A stretch of 64,000 nucleotides of DNA from Tretioscincus oriximinensis (lineage: Eukaryota; Chordata; Lepidosauria; Squamata; Gymnophthalmidae): positions 377,800 to 441,799 of the forward strand of contig JAJVDF010000212.1 in the NCBI GenBank assembly GCA_022410635.1. The letters run 5' to 3'. Shown here piece by piece: positions 1 to 11,389 of the stretch. The notes beneath the pieces were generated by a model. It was not told where the DNA came from. It searched no databases and saw only the letters and a program-made list of their open reading frames with translations. Both the position numbers and the translations under genes were made by a program. Positions within the stretch are counted from its first letter, which is position 1, and each line of letters opens with the position of its first letter.

Positions 1-497
1 CACGTATCATTCTGAACACGAACAGAGCACCGAAGCAAATGAACAAACCAGGGCCAGCACAAGTGTTGCTTCCCATACATTTTATAATTCTGTTGTACTA
101 ATGCTATAAAAATCCAAAGGATTCAACAAGAAAAGGGATGCTGCCTTACAGCTATTTCGCACTGTTTGAAATTGTGTTTGAACTATGTAGTGTAAGACAT
201 AGTAACCTTTTGGCCAACAAACCCAGAGGGAGAACAACAACAACAACAAAAACCCTCCATATATTATAAACACGAAAACTCTGGAATTCTAATTTACCTC
301 AAGTCAAAATACATTTGTACACCCACATTTATTCCTTAGGGAGATAAGCAACATTAATGTGATGGAACAGAAAGAACAGGAAAAGAACACAAGCTAGCAG
401 AAATAGGATATCACAAAATTGTAAGATGGGATATAGTATATTTTAAACTGTGAATCCTAGAAAAGATTTTGGCATTTATGTTTGGAAAATGCAGTAC
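1..497. other. No recognised feature
   Basis: AT-rich sequence with a short (AAC)n run near 232-252. The longest open frame has 63 codons and no recognisable similarity. I see no splice-flanked exon or repeat consensus here. Confidence 0.5.
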
Positions 498-690
498 ATA
501 AGAGAACATAAGAACATAAGAGAAGCCCTGCTCAATCAGACNACAGCCCATCTAGCCCAGCATTTTGTCTCACACAGTGNTCTTTGTGGTGCCACATATT
601 TCACACAGCATTTACCAACAAGAGTGGATACCTAGGGACNTAGAATAAATGCCCAAATATTGCCTACAGACTAGAGGGGTAGCCTATTTG
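498..690 (-). mobile_element. CR1/L3-like LINE, 3' tail
   Basis: The plus strand starts with the iterated word ATAAGAACATAAGA followed by CCCTGCTCAATCAG and 'CATCTAGCCCAGCATTTTGTCTCACACAG'-type sequence (split here by N bases). The same block recurs at 11425, 13674 and 55611. In the 55.6 kb copy it lies downstream of a LINE reverse-transcriptase C-terminus, so this is the 3' UTR end of the element, read on the minus strand. The copy is short and non-coding. Confidence 0.65.
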
Positions 691-702
691 CCCACATAAG
701 TT

Positions 703-778
703 TTACCTTCATCTTTTGCTTGAGAATTCCCAAAAGTAACTGATGGACCACTCTCTGAGATTGAATGTTGGCCAGGAT
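703..778 (+). mobile_element. CR1/L3-like LINE 3' UTR fragment
   Basis: The words 'CTTTTGCTTGAGAATTCCC' and 'GGACCACTCTCTGAGATTG' match the 3' UTR seen at 14038-14100, 38060-38110 and 42110-42180, here on the plus strand. It lies about 100 bp from an opposed copy of the same family's tail. The terminal TTATGTTCTTAT is missing. Confidence 0.45.
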
Positions 779-1000
779 AGCAGTTGGCTCCAGTAGGCTC
801 CACACCTCTATTACTCTTAGGTTCTAAGATTTTACTAGTGTGANAATAAGTCTCTGTAGCAAAGCAAAAGCCATTCATCTTCTGGAGTGCCCCACTTAGT
901 TTCATGGCCTTCAATGAAGTTTCATTAGCTTGCTCCCTGCATCTATCTAAGACTCATGAAAGCCCAAGTTTGATCTGAAAGTTATTAAATTCTGGCTGCA

Positions 1001-1125
1001 GTCACCAAAGTGATTTTGAACCATCTTCAGTCCTGAAGAACGGAATTGAAAACAAAAATCCCCCCACACCTGTTTTCAGCTTACTTTTTCACAAATTGAA
1101 GATGGTTTCAAAGCATGTGTGTGAC
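1001..1125. mobile_element. Palindromic MITE, CCATCTTCAG family
   Basis: The two halves are imperfect inverted copies: GTCACCAAAGTGATTTTGAA then CCATCTTCAG on the left, and GAAGATGG then CATGTGTGTGAC on the right. Related copies are at 35011-35112 and 47066-47142. No coding capacity. The superfamily cannot be named from the ends alone. Confidence 0.6.
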
Positions 1126-1572
1126 TGCTACCCATAGGGCGTCCTTTGTGTGAGTTGAAAGATGCATAGCATTCTAACTAGTTAGAAAAATGCAGCTGTC
1201 ATGGGGAAGCATAATTAGACTGCCTCAAGATGTATTTGGGGTATATTTGCATGCAGGCATTGCTTAATGGATTTCCCACTGGGTGTTAAATTGAACAGAA
1301 GTGCATATCAACAAATACGACAAGCAGATGCTTCTCCCCAAGGGTATCTTGTGTTCCATGTTCTAGAATCAAAGCATCCGTATTGCACTCTAGCAAAGGA
1401 ATCGAGTCTTCTCGCATGTTGCCTTTGACTTAAGGTCCCATCATGATCTGCTTCCAGACAAGACTTTCATTTAACTGAAGCTTATATCAAAGTGTAATGT
1501 TTATCTTCACAGAAGAATAACCCTCATTGCATTTGTATTGTTGGCCCAGTGTGTTACACTCATGAGTGATTN
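1126..1572. other. No recognised feature
   Basis: Unique-looking AT-rich sequence with no open frame above 60 codons and no repeat consensus that I recognise. Confidence 0.45.
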
Positions 1573-2030
1573 CCTTAGGTCAGGGATGGGGGATTTTTTT
1601 TTCTGCCAGGGGTCATTTTATCNTTTTTAAGATCACTTGAGGGCCATACCTCCTCCTGCAGGCCCCTGCCCAGACCATGGTCATTGCCCAGGCCACGCCC
1701 CCTGCCAGGATAACCCAGAATAAGGCTCAATGGGGACAGAGGCTTGTTGGAGCATTTAAAGACATTTTCCATCCCAGACAGCCTTTCCTGCTGCTGAGGA
1801 GGAAAGACTGCTCTCGCCTTGCTGTCCCTCCCTACCCCAGCCAGCCAGTGCAAAACAAAGGGGGAAACGTCGTTGTGAATGAAAGCCCCTTCATTCCACT
1901 TGGTGTTCAGGACCATGGGAGTAGGAGCATGCCAGTGGGTNTGGCCAGGAAGTCTCCATGGGCCTGATGAAAGGGTTCCANATGCTGGTTGTGGCCTATG
2001 GGCTGCCCTTTCCTCACTTCTGCTTTAGGA
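1573..2030. mobile_element. Non-autonomous hAT-like element with 8-bp TSD
   Basis: The element proper spans 1581-2022. It begins CAGGGATGGGG and ends in CTG, and the reverse complement of the right end is CAGAAGTGAGG, a short imperfect inverted repeat. The flanking octamers CCTTAGGT (1573-1580) and CTTTAGGA (2023-2030) agree at 6 of 8 positions, as expected of an aged hAT target duplication. The interior has no transposase frame. Overlapping frames of 113 codons (minus) and 96 codons (plus) are open only by chance. An arm of the ACTGAGCC MITE family (1704-1742) is inserted inside it. Confidence 0.55.
1704..1742. mobile_element. Single arm of ACTGAGCC MITE
   Basis: The words AACCCAGAATAAGGCTCA and GGGGACAG match the right arm of the complete palindromic copy at 3271-3440. 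Only one arm is present. Confidence 0.5.
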
Positions 2031-3270
2031 CAACCAGGAGAGATGGTTTTAAACAGTAAACAGCTCTTTGCCCGTAACATGTAAACATCTTCTTCGTTAT
2101 TATTCTATTGCAAGAGTTTGGCCATAGATCTATGAAGTAGTTGCTGATATTTGTTTTTTAAATAATAGGTTCTGAAAAGTGGTGGTCACTTCAAGGGAGA
2201 TTTTGTCTTGTTTTTCTTCATGGAACAATCCACTTGGTGATGCCAGAACCATCACTGGTAGCCTGTAAGTCACATAATTTTATATTAAGAAACAGCAGGC
2301 AGAGATACAGATTCCAGATGAAAGGAGTTATGAAAAAAACACTTTTATTATTATTTTAAAAGACAACCAGCAAGGTGCTTTGAGCATTGCACAGTTCTAT
2401 GAATATTTGAAGCGCTGAAAGGCTAAAAAAAATGACATTCCAACCCTCTCTTACACGTAGAGAAATAATTAGTATTCAAGATTTTCATTCTTTTGGAACC
2501 AATCTAGGGTATGTTCCACAAGGCAGGAAGAACACCTCCTTTCTTGGATTAATCTCTTTTTTGTTAACACAACTCTTGTAAGATCAATACTTGAGAGGTC
2601 CTAGCCAAGTCAAAAATTGCCTTTTTTNCCCTGGAGATTAAAATGGTCTTTCAAGAGGGATAATATTTTTTTTTCTTTAAAAGTCATTTTAGAAGCAAGT
2701 CTTCTTAAATGTCTTCTGTATTACAATATATCTACAGTATATCTACTGATCATCAGTATGAGATTGAAAAGAAAATCAGCAGCTTTTTTTCCAGAAAACA
2801 TTCCTCTGCGAACATTTTAAGAAAAAACCAAGAGACATTTATGCTATTTCTTAAATAGCAGGAACAGATTCATTTTTATATGGCAGCTTCAGGTCAAAGT
2901 CAGAGTTATTCTGTGGACAATTTTAGCAGTTTCCTGTTTAGTACATAATTTTATGAACTGCTCTGCTTAAAGTGTAATGATGGAGAACCATAACAAGCAT
3001 AAAATAACATGCCAATGATTAGAANGGCATTATAACCAGCCTCAATTTATCAGAACCAGAAGAGACTGAAAGGAGACAAAACTAGGCTTCCTCTTCCTTG
3101 AGGCTCCCATTCTGCTGCTGAAATCAAAACAGGAATATTTCCTGTTCCCACTATTCCTCAGTAGATTTAATTTATTTAGTTTTCCAATTGTTCATTTTGA
3201 ATATTGTTATATTCAAATGGGATTTGAATTCAGATAACTATACTTAAACGTTTTTTGTTCATGCTTTTGT
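2031..3270. other. No recognised feature
   Basis: AT-rich DNA with poly-A and poly-T runs near 2340 and 2660. The longest open frame (2617-2820, plus, 67 codons) resembles nothing I know. Confidence 0.45.
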
Positions 3271-3440
3271 CCTGTCCTCACTGAGCCTTATTCTGGGTTA
3301 TATCTCAGAACAGAGCTTGGCCATCCACAAGCCAGTGTAGATTATGGCAGGCCCATTCATAGCCTGCCATAGTCTACACTAGCATGTAGATGACAGGCTC
3401 CTATTCTGAGAACCNAGAATAAGGCTCAGTAGGAGACAGG
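3271..3440. mobile_element. Palindromic MITE, ACTGAGCC family
   Basis: The left end CCTGTCCTCACTGAGCCTTA is repeated in inverted form at the right end (TAAGGCTCAGTAGGAGACAGG, written here as two joined arms around one mismatch zone). An inner palindrome is built on TAGATTATGGCAGGC and GCCTGCCATAGTCTA. The whole unit can fold into a long hairpin. A second copy is at about 33130-33290 and a half copy at 1704-1742. It has no coding capacity. Confidence 0.65.
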
Positions 3441-3704
3441 GCCCTTCAAAATGAATGGATCATAACCCACCTGGTATTTGTTCCCTAGTGTCTCCGAAGA
3501 CTGCCAAGCTGATATGACACAGATTATTCATTTTATGTTCTACTACCTCATATCCTTTTGCATTTAATATTTTTGATCAGGATCTCCTTCTCATTATGTA
3601 GTCAAAATCCTTGAGCTTCGGCGTTAGTTTTTCTATTTCCAGTGCACAAAAGTTTGTTTGTCTTTATATTAACTAATTTAATAACCAATTCATGCCTAAG
3701 AATA

Positions 3705-3775
3705 GCTGGATTTATTTATTCATTAAATTTTCAGCCTGCCATTCACTCCAGGATCTCTGGACAGGTCACAAGATA
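3705..3775 (-). mobile_element. L2-like LINE or SINE 3' tail
   Basis: The minus strand reads GAATGGCAGGCTGAAAATTT followed by AATGAATAAATAAA. This is the 'GGCGGGATATAAAT + (AAAT)n' ending seen in better-preserved form at 37440-37500 and 41030-41060. It is decayed. Confidence 0.4.
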
Positions 3776-4597
3776 AAAAAGGAAACCAAGAAATGATAGC
3801 AACTGAAACTATAAAAAAAGCTGGCAACTCAGTCNCACCAGTATAGGAATGACTATATTAAAATAAAGGAATTGGCCAGATCTTCAGAAATAAAGATTGG
3901 GGTTAAAAAATTCCCACCTCTTAATCAAAAGAAAAAGCTGGGAATATTCCCTAAAGCAAGACTTTTCAAACCTCTATAACTTCTTTCCTGACTTCTCTTT
4001 TGAGACTCCAGGAAATCTGTAAGATCAGCTTCCTTCAAAGCAATATGTTTGAGCTAAAAAGGAATAAGTGTCACATATACTCCCATCCTTCTTCCAATTT
4101 CTTGAGCACCAGTCATTAGATTTCCTCTCCTTTTTCNGCTCTCCCTTGTATCATTCCTATCTGTCCTCCAGAATGAGGCACAATGCACCTTTGCTGCATT
4201 TTCCACTTTCCTTTCCCTTGATATAACTGCATATCCAAGAAATTCCAATATTTTCCTATCCTCAACCTGCTATCTCCTCATAGAGTCAATCTTGGTTTTC
4301 TGCTCTGAAATTCTTTTTCTCTCCCCATTTCTCTCATACCCCCTAATTTTTTNAAAAATAAACCCTTTTTATATCTTTTTTCTACTGAACTGATGGGTTA
4401 ACATCTCTGACAGCTAACCTCCAACACAGCCAATTGAACCATTTCCTTATATATGATTCAATCTGCCAGTTGACGAGAAATGTTGTAGCTTAATGTAAAC
4501 CATCTGTAGCAAAAATTCAATTTCAGCAAATGTCTGCAAGCTAGAAATGGCAACCCACCCACACCCACTGTAGTCAAATCAGAATTCAAGGTGCACT
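3776..4597. other. No recognised feature
   Basis: Pyrimidine-rich on the plus strand between about 4050 and 4380. The 64-codon minus frame (4054-4248) is unsupported. Confidence 0.45.
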
Positions 4598-4753
4598 AGG
4601 TTGCATCTAGATATCACTTACTTGTTGTGCTACACACAGAAAGTCCAAAATAAGGCATTTTCAAGGATGCTTTATTCCAGAATATCCATGCTGTATTCTA
4701 GAATATTCAGTTGAAATGGAATACATATATTAAGTGATATCTGGATCCAACTC
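4598..4753. mobile_element. Palindromic MITE, GGCTGCATCC family
   Basis: The ends are AGGTTGCATCTAGATATCAC and, reverse-complemented from the right, GAGTTGGATCCAGATATCAC. The interior carries the family words ATTCCAGAATATCC and GGAATA in inverted order. Related copies lie at 14884, 46431, 59440 and 63422. Non-coding. Confidence 0.6.
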
Positions 4754-6189
4754 TCTCTTTATAGACAAAATTTGTTTCCATGGGTGGGACTGAGAGCAGA
4801 TTGGCATCCTCTTGCCCAGGGCTAGCTACGGTGCAGGCTAGAAGCTGCAGTCTGCATGGCAGGGCCCCACACAGGCTGCGGTGAAAAAACTGCTGCTTGG
4901 ACTATACTTCCCAGCAGGCCCCACTGCCAGCACAACAGCAGCTCCTGTTTNATTTTCTTCATTTTTGGATTGCTCCTTCATAGCATCCAAGCTTTTAAAT
5001 AAGCACTTGTCATCGTGAAAAAATAGTGTAGAAAAGACGGTAGAAATGTAACAGATACCCATAAAGCCGAAAACAAAAATGCTGCCTGAAGGTTACGCAT
5101 CAGAAACTGGACATTCGTTATCGTTAACAATTGGAACCCAGTCTATACAATCCTTCAAAATATCACAATGTAATCATGTGCACTACTATACAACCAAAGA
5201 AAGATGTGACAGAACAGAAATACATCACGTATTTAGGGATCTTGGTGGTATTTTATTGTTTTATTACCTTTTCTCCAACAGAATTTTCCTGCAGATCTCT
5301 TGATGTGTTTTGCCNATTTGTTTATAAATTAGTAAATATGGATTTTTTAAATTTAATTTTGAACACATGTAACACACACACACAGGCTTTTAGCATTTGA
5401 TTTATTGTGACAAAAACACCCTTTTGTGGTTCTCCAGTTTTTCTCTGACATCCAGTTTATAGCTACTGAAGTNAAAAAGTTTAAAAATGTTTCAAACTGT
5501 CCTTGACACAGTCGCTGTGTAACCAGGTACATAAATTGCCACCATTTATCAGTTAATAAAATTTGACTTGTCTCCCATGTGAGCATCCGCTTGTTCCACT
5601 ATCTGACCAAAAGTTAACTCAGCAGGATAATCCAGAGTATCTTNAAAGTGCACTTTGGGATTTCTTTTCTCAGTTTGATGCAAGTCCTTTNTGACTTTCA
5701 TTGCCACTATCAAATGTGCAATTTTTCTATTTCCTCTCTTTACTGATATAATTATATAAAATTAAAGTCTGTTTTAATCTTCTTCCTTTCAAGTAATTTT
5801 TTTATATACCTCCATTTTTTGAGATAGAAAAGGTTTCTTCTTCCAATTCCAAACTTCAAAGTATATCTACAGACTATCAATTTTCTGGTCATCTTAATCT
5901 TTACCAATTCTTATCTGCCGTTCAAAGAGTAAGAGAAATAGCATATTAACATGAAATTAACTCTTAATAACTTGCATGTAATCTGGTGTTGATGGTCCTG
6001 CTGCAGACCTAATTCTTCCAACTATAAAAACCAAACTGTCTGAAACAATGCCATGAAATTTGCTAGTAGTGTACACTGAAATGTAACTGACAATAGCTAA
6101 TATATTTAAGAAAACCTTTTAAAAGTAGACTTTTTCATAATTTTCATCTGTGCATTCTACAAAGACTTATCAACAAGAAAAACAGATTA
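4754..6189. other. No recognised feature
   Basis: Contains a short CA run near 5372-5386 and open frames of at most 89 codons, none recognisable. The overlapping frames at 5079-5400 lack any domain signature. Confidence 0.45.
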
Positions 6190-6501
6190 AAGGTGCATCT
6201 CAATAAATTAGAATATCATGAATTAGAATATAATTTGCACAATTTATTTAATGTATGCATAGGGAGCCCCAACAAGCTACTGAGTACATACTTTTCAGTA
6301 GGCCCACACTTCTGTATGAAAATTCATTTGGGTGTGGTGAAAGGTCTCATTATCAATAAGCCATAATCATCATCATTAAAAGAAATGAACTAGAAATAGT
6401 TCACTCTGTGTGTAATTAATCTATATGAGTTTCACTATTTGAATTGACTTACTAAATAAATTAACTTTTCCATAAAATTCTAATTTATTGAGGTGCATCT
6501 G
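6190..6501. mobile_element. Tc1/mariner-like palindromic element
   Basis: The left end AGGTGCATCTCAATAAATTA, followed by GAAT, is mirrored at the right as CTAATTTATTGAGGTGCATC. The terminal inverted repeat is about 24 bp. The interior (about 260 bp) has no transposase frame. To my knowledge this terminal word is widespread in vertebrate Tc1/mariner-type repeats; the superfamily assignment is from memory of the end sequence, not from an enzyme. A TA target duplication is not clear. Confidence 0.6.
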
Positions 6502-6983
6502 TTTATGTTTATTTGGTTAACATATTTGGTTTTATCAGTCTTGATTTCTTCCAGTCCCATTTTACTGGATGATCCCTGGTTCTAGTATTTTGAAGGGAGA
6601 ACATATGTATTCATCTACTGTGTCCATAATTTGTACGTAATTTTGCACATATTTATCACAGTGCTCAATTGCTTGGACTAATGGGTATGTAGATAGATAA
6701 TCTGGTATTCTCTCTCTTTTATATGGTCAGCTTTTTATTCATTGGNCAAAGAAAAATNTTTCTCTTTCCTCTAGATCATACCTTTACTTTAAATCTTCTT
6801 CGATAATCTTCAATCATGAAGAATGANCTTAATCCTTTTTTTTCTAGACCATTCTTTGGGAATGAAGATGTTCTGACAAAGNTTTAAAGTAAAGGTTTCT
6901 TTGACATAGAATTTGTGAGTGCAAGGTGTAGCTACCGTTGTAAAGCTGCACATCTTTCTTAAATAATTTTTCATTCCCTTGTT
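6502..6983. other. No recognised feature
   Basis: AT-rich, with several isolated N positions (6746, 6758, 6827 and 6882). No frame above 60 codons. Confidence 0.45.
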
Positions 6984-7061
6984 CATAGAATCATAGAATC
7001 ATAGAGTCGGAAGGGACATCCAGGGTCATCGGGTCCAACCCCCTGCTCGATGCAGGATTCA

Positions 7062-8001
7062 TTAAACCATCCCAGACAGATGACTGTCCAGTCTCTGTTT
7101 GAAAACTTCCAGGGAAGGCGAACTCACCACCCCCTGTGGCAAACTGTTCCACTGNTTTATCACCNTGACTGTNAGAAAGTTTTTTCTGATATCTAATCTA
7201 AATCTACTCCCTTGCAGTTTCATTCCATTGTTTCTAGTCCTTCCATGTGCTAATGAGAACANTGNTGATCCCTCTGCTCTGTGACAGCCCTTCAGATATT
7301 TGTAGACAGCTATCAAGTCTCCTCTNAGTCTTCTCTTTTGCAGACTAAACATCCCTAGATCCTTTNACCGTTCCTNATAGGACATGGTTTCCAGACCACT
7401 CACCATCCTTGTAANNCTCTTTTGTACTTGCTCTAGTTTATCAATGTCCTTTTTAAATTGGGGCCCCCAGAACTGAACACAGTATTCCAAGTGTGGTCGT
7501 ACCAAAGTACTGTAGAGAGGAATAATTACTTCACGTGAGCAAGGTTCTATGCCCCTCTTGATACATCCCAGGATTGTGTTTGCCTTTTTTGCAGCTGCTT
7601 CACACTGTTGACTCATGTTTAATCTGTGATCTACCAAAACACCCAGGTCCTTCTCACCTGTGCTGCTGTTCAGACATATTCCTCCCATTCTATACGTGCT
7701 GTTTTCATTATTTTTGCCCAGATGTAGGATCTTGCAATTCTCTCTGTTAAATACCATTCTGTTAGTTTCAGCCCATTGTTCAAGTTTGTCTAGATCTTTT
7801 TGAATCCTATCTCTATCTTGTTTAGTATTAGCAACACCGCCTATTTTTGTGTCATCAGCAAATTTGATAAGTTTTCCTTCAATTCCTTTCATCTAGATCA
7901 TTTATAAATATGTTAAACAGCACTGGGCCCAGGACAGATCCTTGAGGTACCCCACTTGAAACATTCTTCCAATTGGATGTGCAACCATTTATTATCACTC
8001 T
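7062..8001 (-). pseudogene. CR1 reverse transcriptase, palm and C-terminal part (broken)
   Basis: Between 7893 and 8001 the minus strand encodes motif B ([20 protein letters not shown]) in a different frame from its neighbours. The frame at 7062-7892 (276 codons) follows with motif C, FADDTKIGG, about 11 residues from its start, then the thumb and C-terminal segments (LYSTLVRPHLEYCVQFWGPQ and RGDLIAVYKYLKG) and the usual CR1 ending near WNSLPQGVV and FKQRLDSHL. About ten unresolved codons come from N positions. The catalytic aspartates are intact, but the gene is split. Confidence 0.9.
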
Positions 8002-8530
8002 TTAAGTCCGATCACTAAGCCAGTTTTCAATCCATCTAACTGTTGCTTTNTCAATCCCGTACTTTACCATTTTTTCAATAAGGATGGAATGAGATACTTT
8101 GTCAAATGCTTTACTGAAGTCGAGATATACCACATCTACTGCATTTCCCTGATCAACCCATTTGGTAATTCTATCATAGAAGGNAATTAGATTAGTCTGG
8201 CATGACTTGTTTGTTACAAATCCATGTTGGCTCTGATTAATTACCTTATTCATATCCAAGTGCTGGCATACATGCTGCTTTATAACTTGTTCAAGGAGCT
8301 TTCCTGGTATTGAAGTCAGACTNACAGGCCGGTAGTTTCCTGGTTCCACCTTTTTACCCTTTTTGAAGATAGGGACAACATTTGCCCTTCTCCATTCTAC
8401 TGGGACTTCTCCTGTTGTCCATGAATTTTCAAAGAACACTGCAAGTGGTTCNGCTATTACTTCTGCTAGTTCCTTCAGTACCCTGGGATGTAGNTNATCT
8501 GGGCCTGGAGATTTGAATTCATTTATTTGT
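8002..8530 (-). pseudogene. CR1 reverse transcriptase, N-terminal part (broken)
   Basis: The open part (8002-8439) has 145 codons and encodes the finger and first palm segments of a CR1 RT. Visible motifs are GEVPVEWRRANVVPIFKKG, NYRP.SLTSIPGKLLEQVI and the motif-A block DVVYLDFSKAFDKVSH. Upstream, to about 8530, the translation continues as a proline-glycine-rich PGPD box in a frame interrupted by N bases. The product would make cDNA from the element's own RNA at the target site. It is inactive: truncated, and frame-shifted before motif B. Confidence 0.88.
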
Positions 8531-8560
8531 TGTTGATGTTAAATAATACGTTTCAAATCT

Positions 8561-10104
8561 TCATTATGGAATATATATCTGAAATGAAACTCAATGCTGA
8601 CCTTACTTGGAGGAAAGAACTTCTCACATATCATATCCCTTCTTTCACATTTTCTTTTTAATCTCAAAATATTACAGCTCCTATTGTCCCTTGATCACTT
8701 GACTATAGTTGTTTGTTTCTGAAACATCAAACCCAGGTGTGTATTTTTTNGAGATATAGTGACCCAAATTATGCACAATATTCCACTACTGACATGTGTA
8801 AGGAGCACTCTAATACTATATTGAAGTTCTATTTTCATTCTATTTCCTGTTTTCCCTTATTCTCTATCGGCCAATGAAAACTAGGTCAACACTTTTACTG
8901 AATTACCATTGCATTCCTGATCTGTCAAAATACTCGAGATCCCATTAGTGTACAGTTGCAATTATGTTCTCTCCAAAACGGTGTATATATTAAAAAACCT
9001 GCACAGATATTGATTTAAATATTGATGTATATATGAAACTGAGAGGAGGAGGACTTACCAGCAACCAACAGGGTTGAAGAGGGGCCATGGGTGCAGCTNG
9101 AGTACCAATTGCTAAGCTTACTCACCATTCAGGCATTTGAGGAGAAAAGCAGATGCAGAAGTGGGTTATCTGTGTCAGCTGCAGTCCTTTTTCCTACAGG
9201 GGCTGGGAAATGGAATTGGCAAAAAAGGAGNCAATGGAAAGGAGAACTGGATCCAAAAATCCCTTCAGAACATTCCTAACCTAATACCTCAGAGAAAGCG
9301 AGAAACAGGGATAATGATTAGACACTGCCTTGTATTCAAGGTCCTCNGATGCTTTTTCACAGCCTCTTCTTTTAGCAATTTGATTGCCACAAGACATCAA
9401 ATGAGAGAAGTCCTTCGTATGCCTGCTGCTTCAGCAACCCCATTGCTTCATTCCAACCACCGCAAGCAACCTCATGCTTCAGAAGTTATATATACAGTAT
9501 ATTCAGTTATTCATCAGGGGCAGCCCTGCAGGTGTCTTTATTCACCCCCATCCTGGTCTCAATCTTGGAAATGAAAGAGAAGCTTCAGCAGCAACATCCC
9601 ACTGTATTAATTAGGGTTCATAAACTGAACTGGGTGATAATTCATCAAGCACAAAATAGCAAAATTGCACCAATGGAAATAGCATAAATCAAGGTATATG
9701 TGTGGTTAGGGTGGGTTGCTGCATTAACCATATGCATTGCTGCTCCAAAATACACATCTCCTCCATCATCAGCCTACACACTTAATTCTATATCGCTCCT
9801 AATTGCCAGTGAACAGATGCATTAAAATATCTACACATTTTGGTCTACAAAATTGAGCCAAGAGAAAAAGATTCTTCATAGTTTCTATGGAAAGACAGAG
9901 AGTGATACAACTTCCCTTTAACTTTTCTTACATAAAACCAAGGCAAGTAATTTTGGTTAACTAAAGTGCTGTATTCTATATGCTTAGCTAATTTGGAAAA
10001 CCCAACATGGGACATCGATTTTTACTTTTACTTTTTTATTTATTTACTTCTTTTTTTTCTTTTTTTCTTTTTTTTTGGGGGGGGGGGAAGGGACGGACAG
10101 ATGG
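8561..10104. other. No recognised feature; poly-T/poly-G tract at its end
   Basis: Includes an open frame of 145 codons (9137-9574, plus) with no recognisable domain, and a simple tract of T runs followed by ten or so G (10046-10087). I could not place the interval in any repeat family. Confidence 0.4.
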
Positions 10105-10198
10105 ATAATGTTTATGCCCCAGTTCCAAAGCGAGGGCATTGTCAAAGAATGCTCAAACTAACAAACAACTGCATGCATCTCACATACTAGGAAGGTTA

Positions 10199-11389
10199 TG
10201 ACCAAGATTTTGCAAGCTAAACTTCAGCAATATGTAAATCATGAATTACCAGAAGTGCAAGCTGTTTTTTTTAAGAGACAGATGAACTAGAGATCAAACT
10301 GCCAACAGTAATAGAATTATGGAGAAAGCATGGGAGTTCCAGAAAAAACATNTACTTCTGATTCANTGACTATGCTAAAACTTTTGACAGTGTGGATCAT
10401 AATACTAGNCTTAGTAGCAGCAATGGGAACTAAACACGGAACAACTGATTGATTCAAGATTGGGAAAGGAGAACAATAAGATTAAAAACTAACACTCTAT
10501 TTATTTAACTTATATNAAGAACAGGATCATGTAAATTGCCATGTAAATTGCCAAGAAACAAGAACTATGGGGCCTCTTGATGAGTATGAAGGAGAGGAAC
10601 GCAATAACTGGTTTGAAAGTCAATATTNAAAAAAAAGATCACTGGAAACTGATCCTATCTCTTAGCCAATCAAGGAAAAAGAAATGGAGGCAATGTCAGA
10701 TTTCCTTGGTCTAAATTATCTCTGCAAATTTATGCAAGTATAAATTCTTAATTTTTAAAATCATTTTTTCTTTTATTTGAATATATGCATCCAGTGCCAG
10801 TGCTGTCTCACTTGGTCATCCTCAATCTGTTTTTTTCCTGCATTCCAATAAACACGTATATCAGTTTACCCCATTATTCCCCATGTAAGTATAAATAAAT
10901 AAAAATAAAGTATAAATAAATAACAATAAATAACAGTAAGTATAAATAAATAACAATAAGTATAAATAAATAAATNAAAATAAATATTTGATTCTGCAAA
11001 CATGACATTAAAAGATATTTACTGCTTAGGATGAAAATTATGGTGGCCTAGAGGATGTACTAAAAAGCAGAGACAATGTTTTCCCTTAAAAGGTCTGCAT
11101 AGTTAAAGGTATGGTTCTTCCAGCAGTAACATATGGTTGTGAAAGTTTGACCATAAGATAGTCTTAAGTATTGAAGGACTGTTGCTTTTGAATTGAAGTG
11201 CTGGAGAGAAAAAAATCAAGAGTGCTTTTAACTGAAGGGAGATCAAATCACTCAATGGCAAAGGATATCAATCCTGACTGCTCACTGGAAGGGCAAATGC
11301 CAAAGCTAAAGCTCAAATACTTTAGCCATATAATGAGAAGACAGGATTCACTGAAAAAGACCTTGACTACAGGAAAGATTGAAGGTTAA
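10199..11389 (+). pseudogene. BovB reverse transcriptase remnants
   Basis: The motif-A region reads as YAKTFDSVDHN, with a stop and an N just before it. The FRKGRGTRDQ-type segment is damaged after FFKR. I do not see the YADD box, which falls in the eroded part between 10440 and 10690. The last open stretch (11198-11389) keeps the C-terminal RSNHSMAKDINPDCSLEGQ block and ends at a stop after GKIEG. It cannot encode an active enzyme. Confidence 0.82.
10886..10985. repeat. (TAAATAAATAACAATAAG)n simple repeat
   Basis: Repeated units of TATAAATAAATAACAATAAG type, about 100 bp, inside the BovB remnant. Probably expanded from an A-rich insertion tail. Ends in (TAAA)n with one N. Confidence 0.75.

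Larger units (their letters stand above)
6984..8560 (-). mobile_element. CR1 LINE, 5'-truncated
   Basis: On the minus strand the element runs from a partial reverse transcriptase (starting at about 8560) to the classical CR1 3' end. On the plus strand that end reads as the iterated octamer CATAGAAT (6984-7008) followed by AGTCGGAAGGGACATCCAGG and CCAACCCCCTGC. It lacks the 5' UTR, ORF1, the endonuclease and the start of the reverse transcriptase, as is usual for CR1 copies. The coding part is broken into at least three frames and contains many N bases. Confidence 0.92.

Noticed and set aside
1575..1967. Overlapping 113-codon minus and 96-codon plus frames
   Set aside because: They fall inside the hAT-like element and an inserted MITE arm; no transposase motif.
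9137..9574. 145-codon plus frame preceded by TTTTTCCTACAG
   Set aside because: The acceptor-like word falls inside the frame, but the product resembles nothing, it has two N codons, and no donor or partner exon is apparent.
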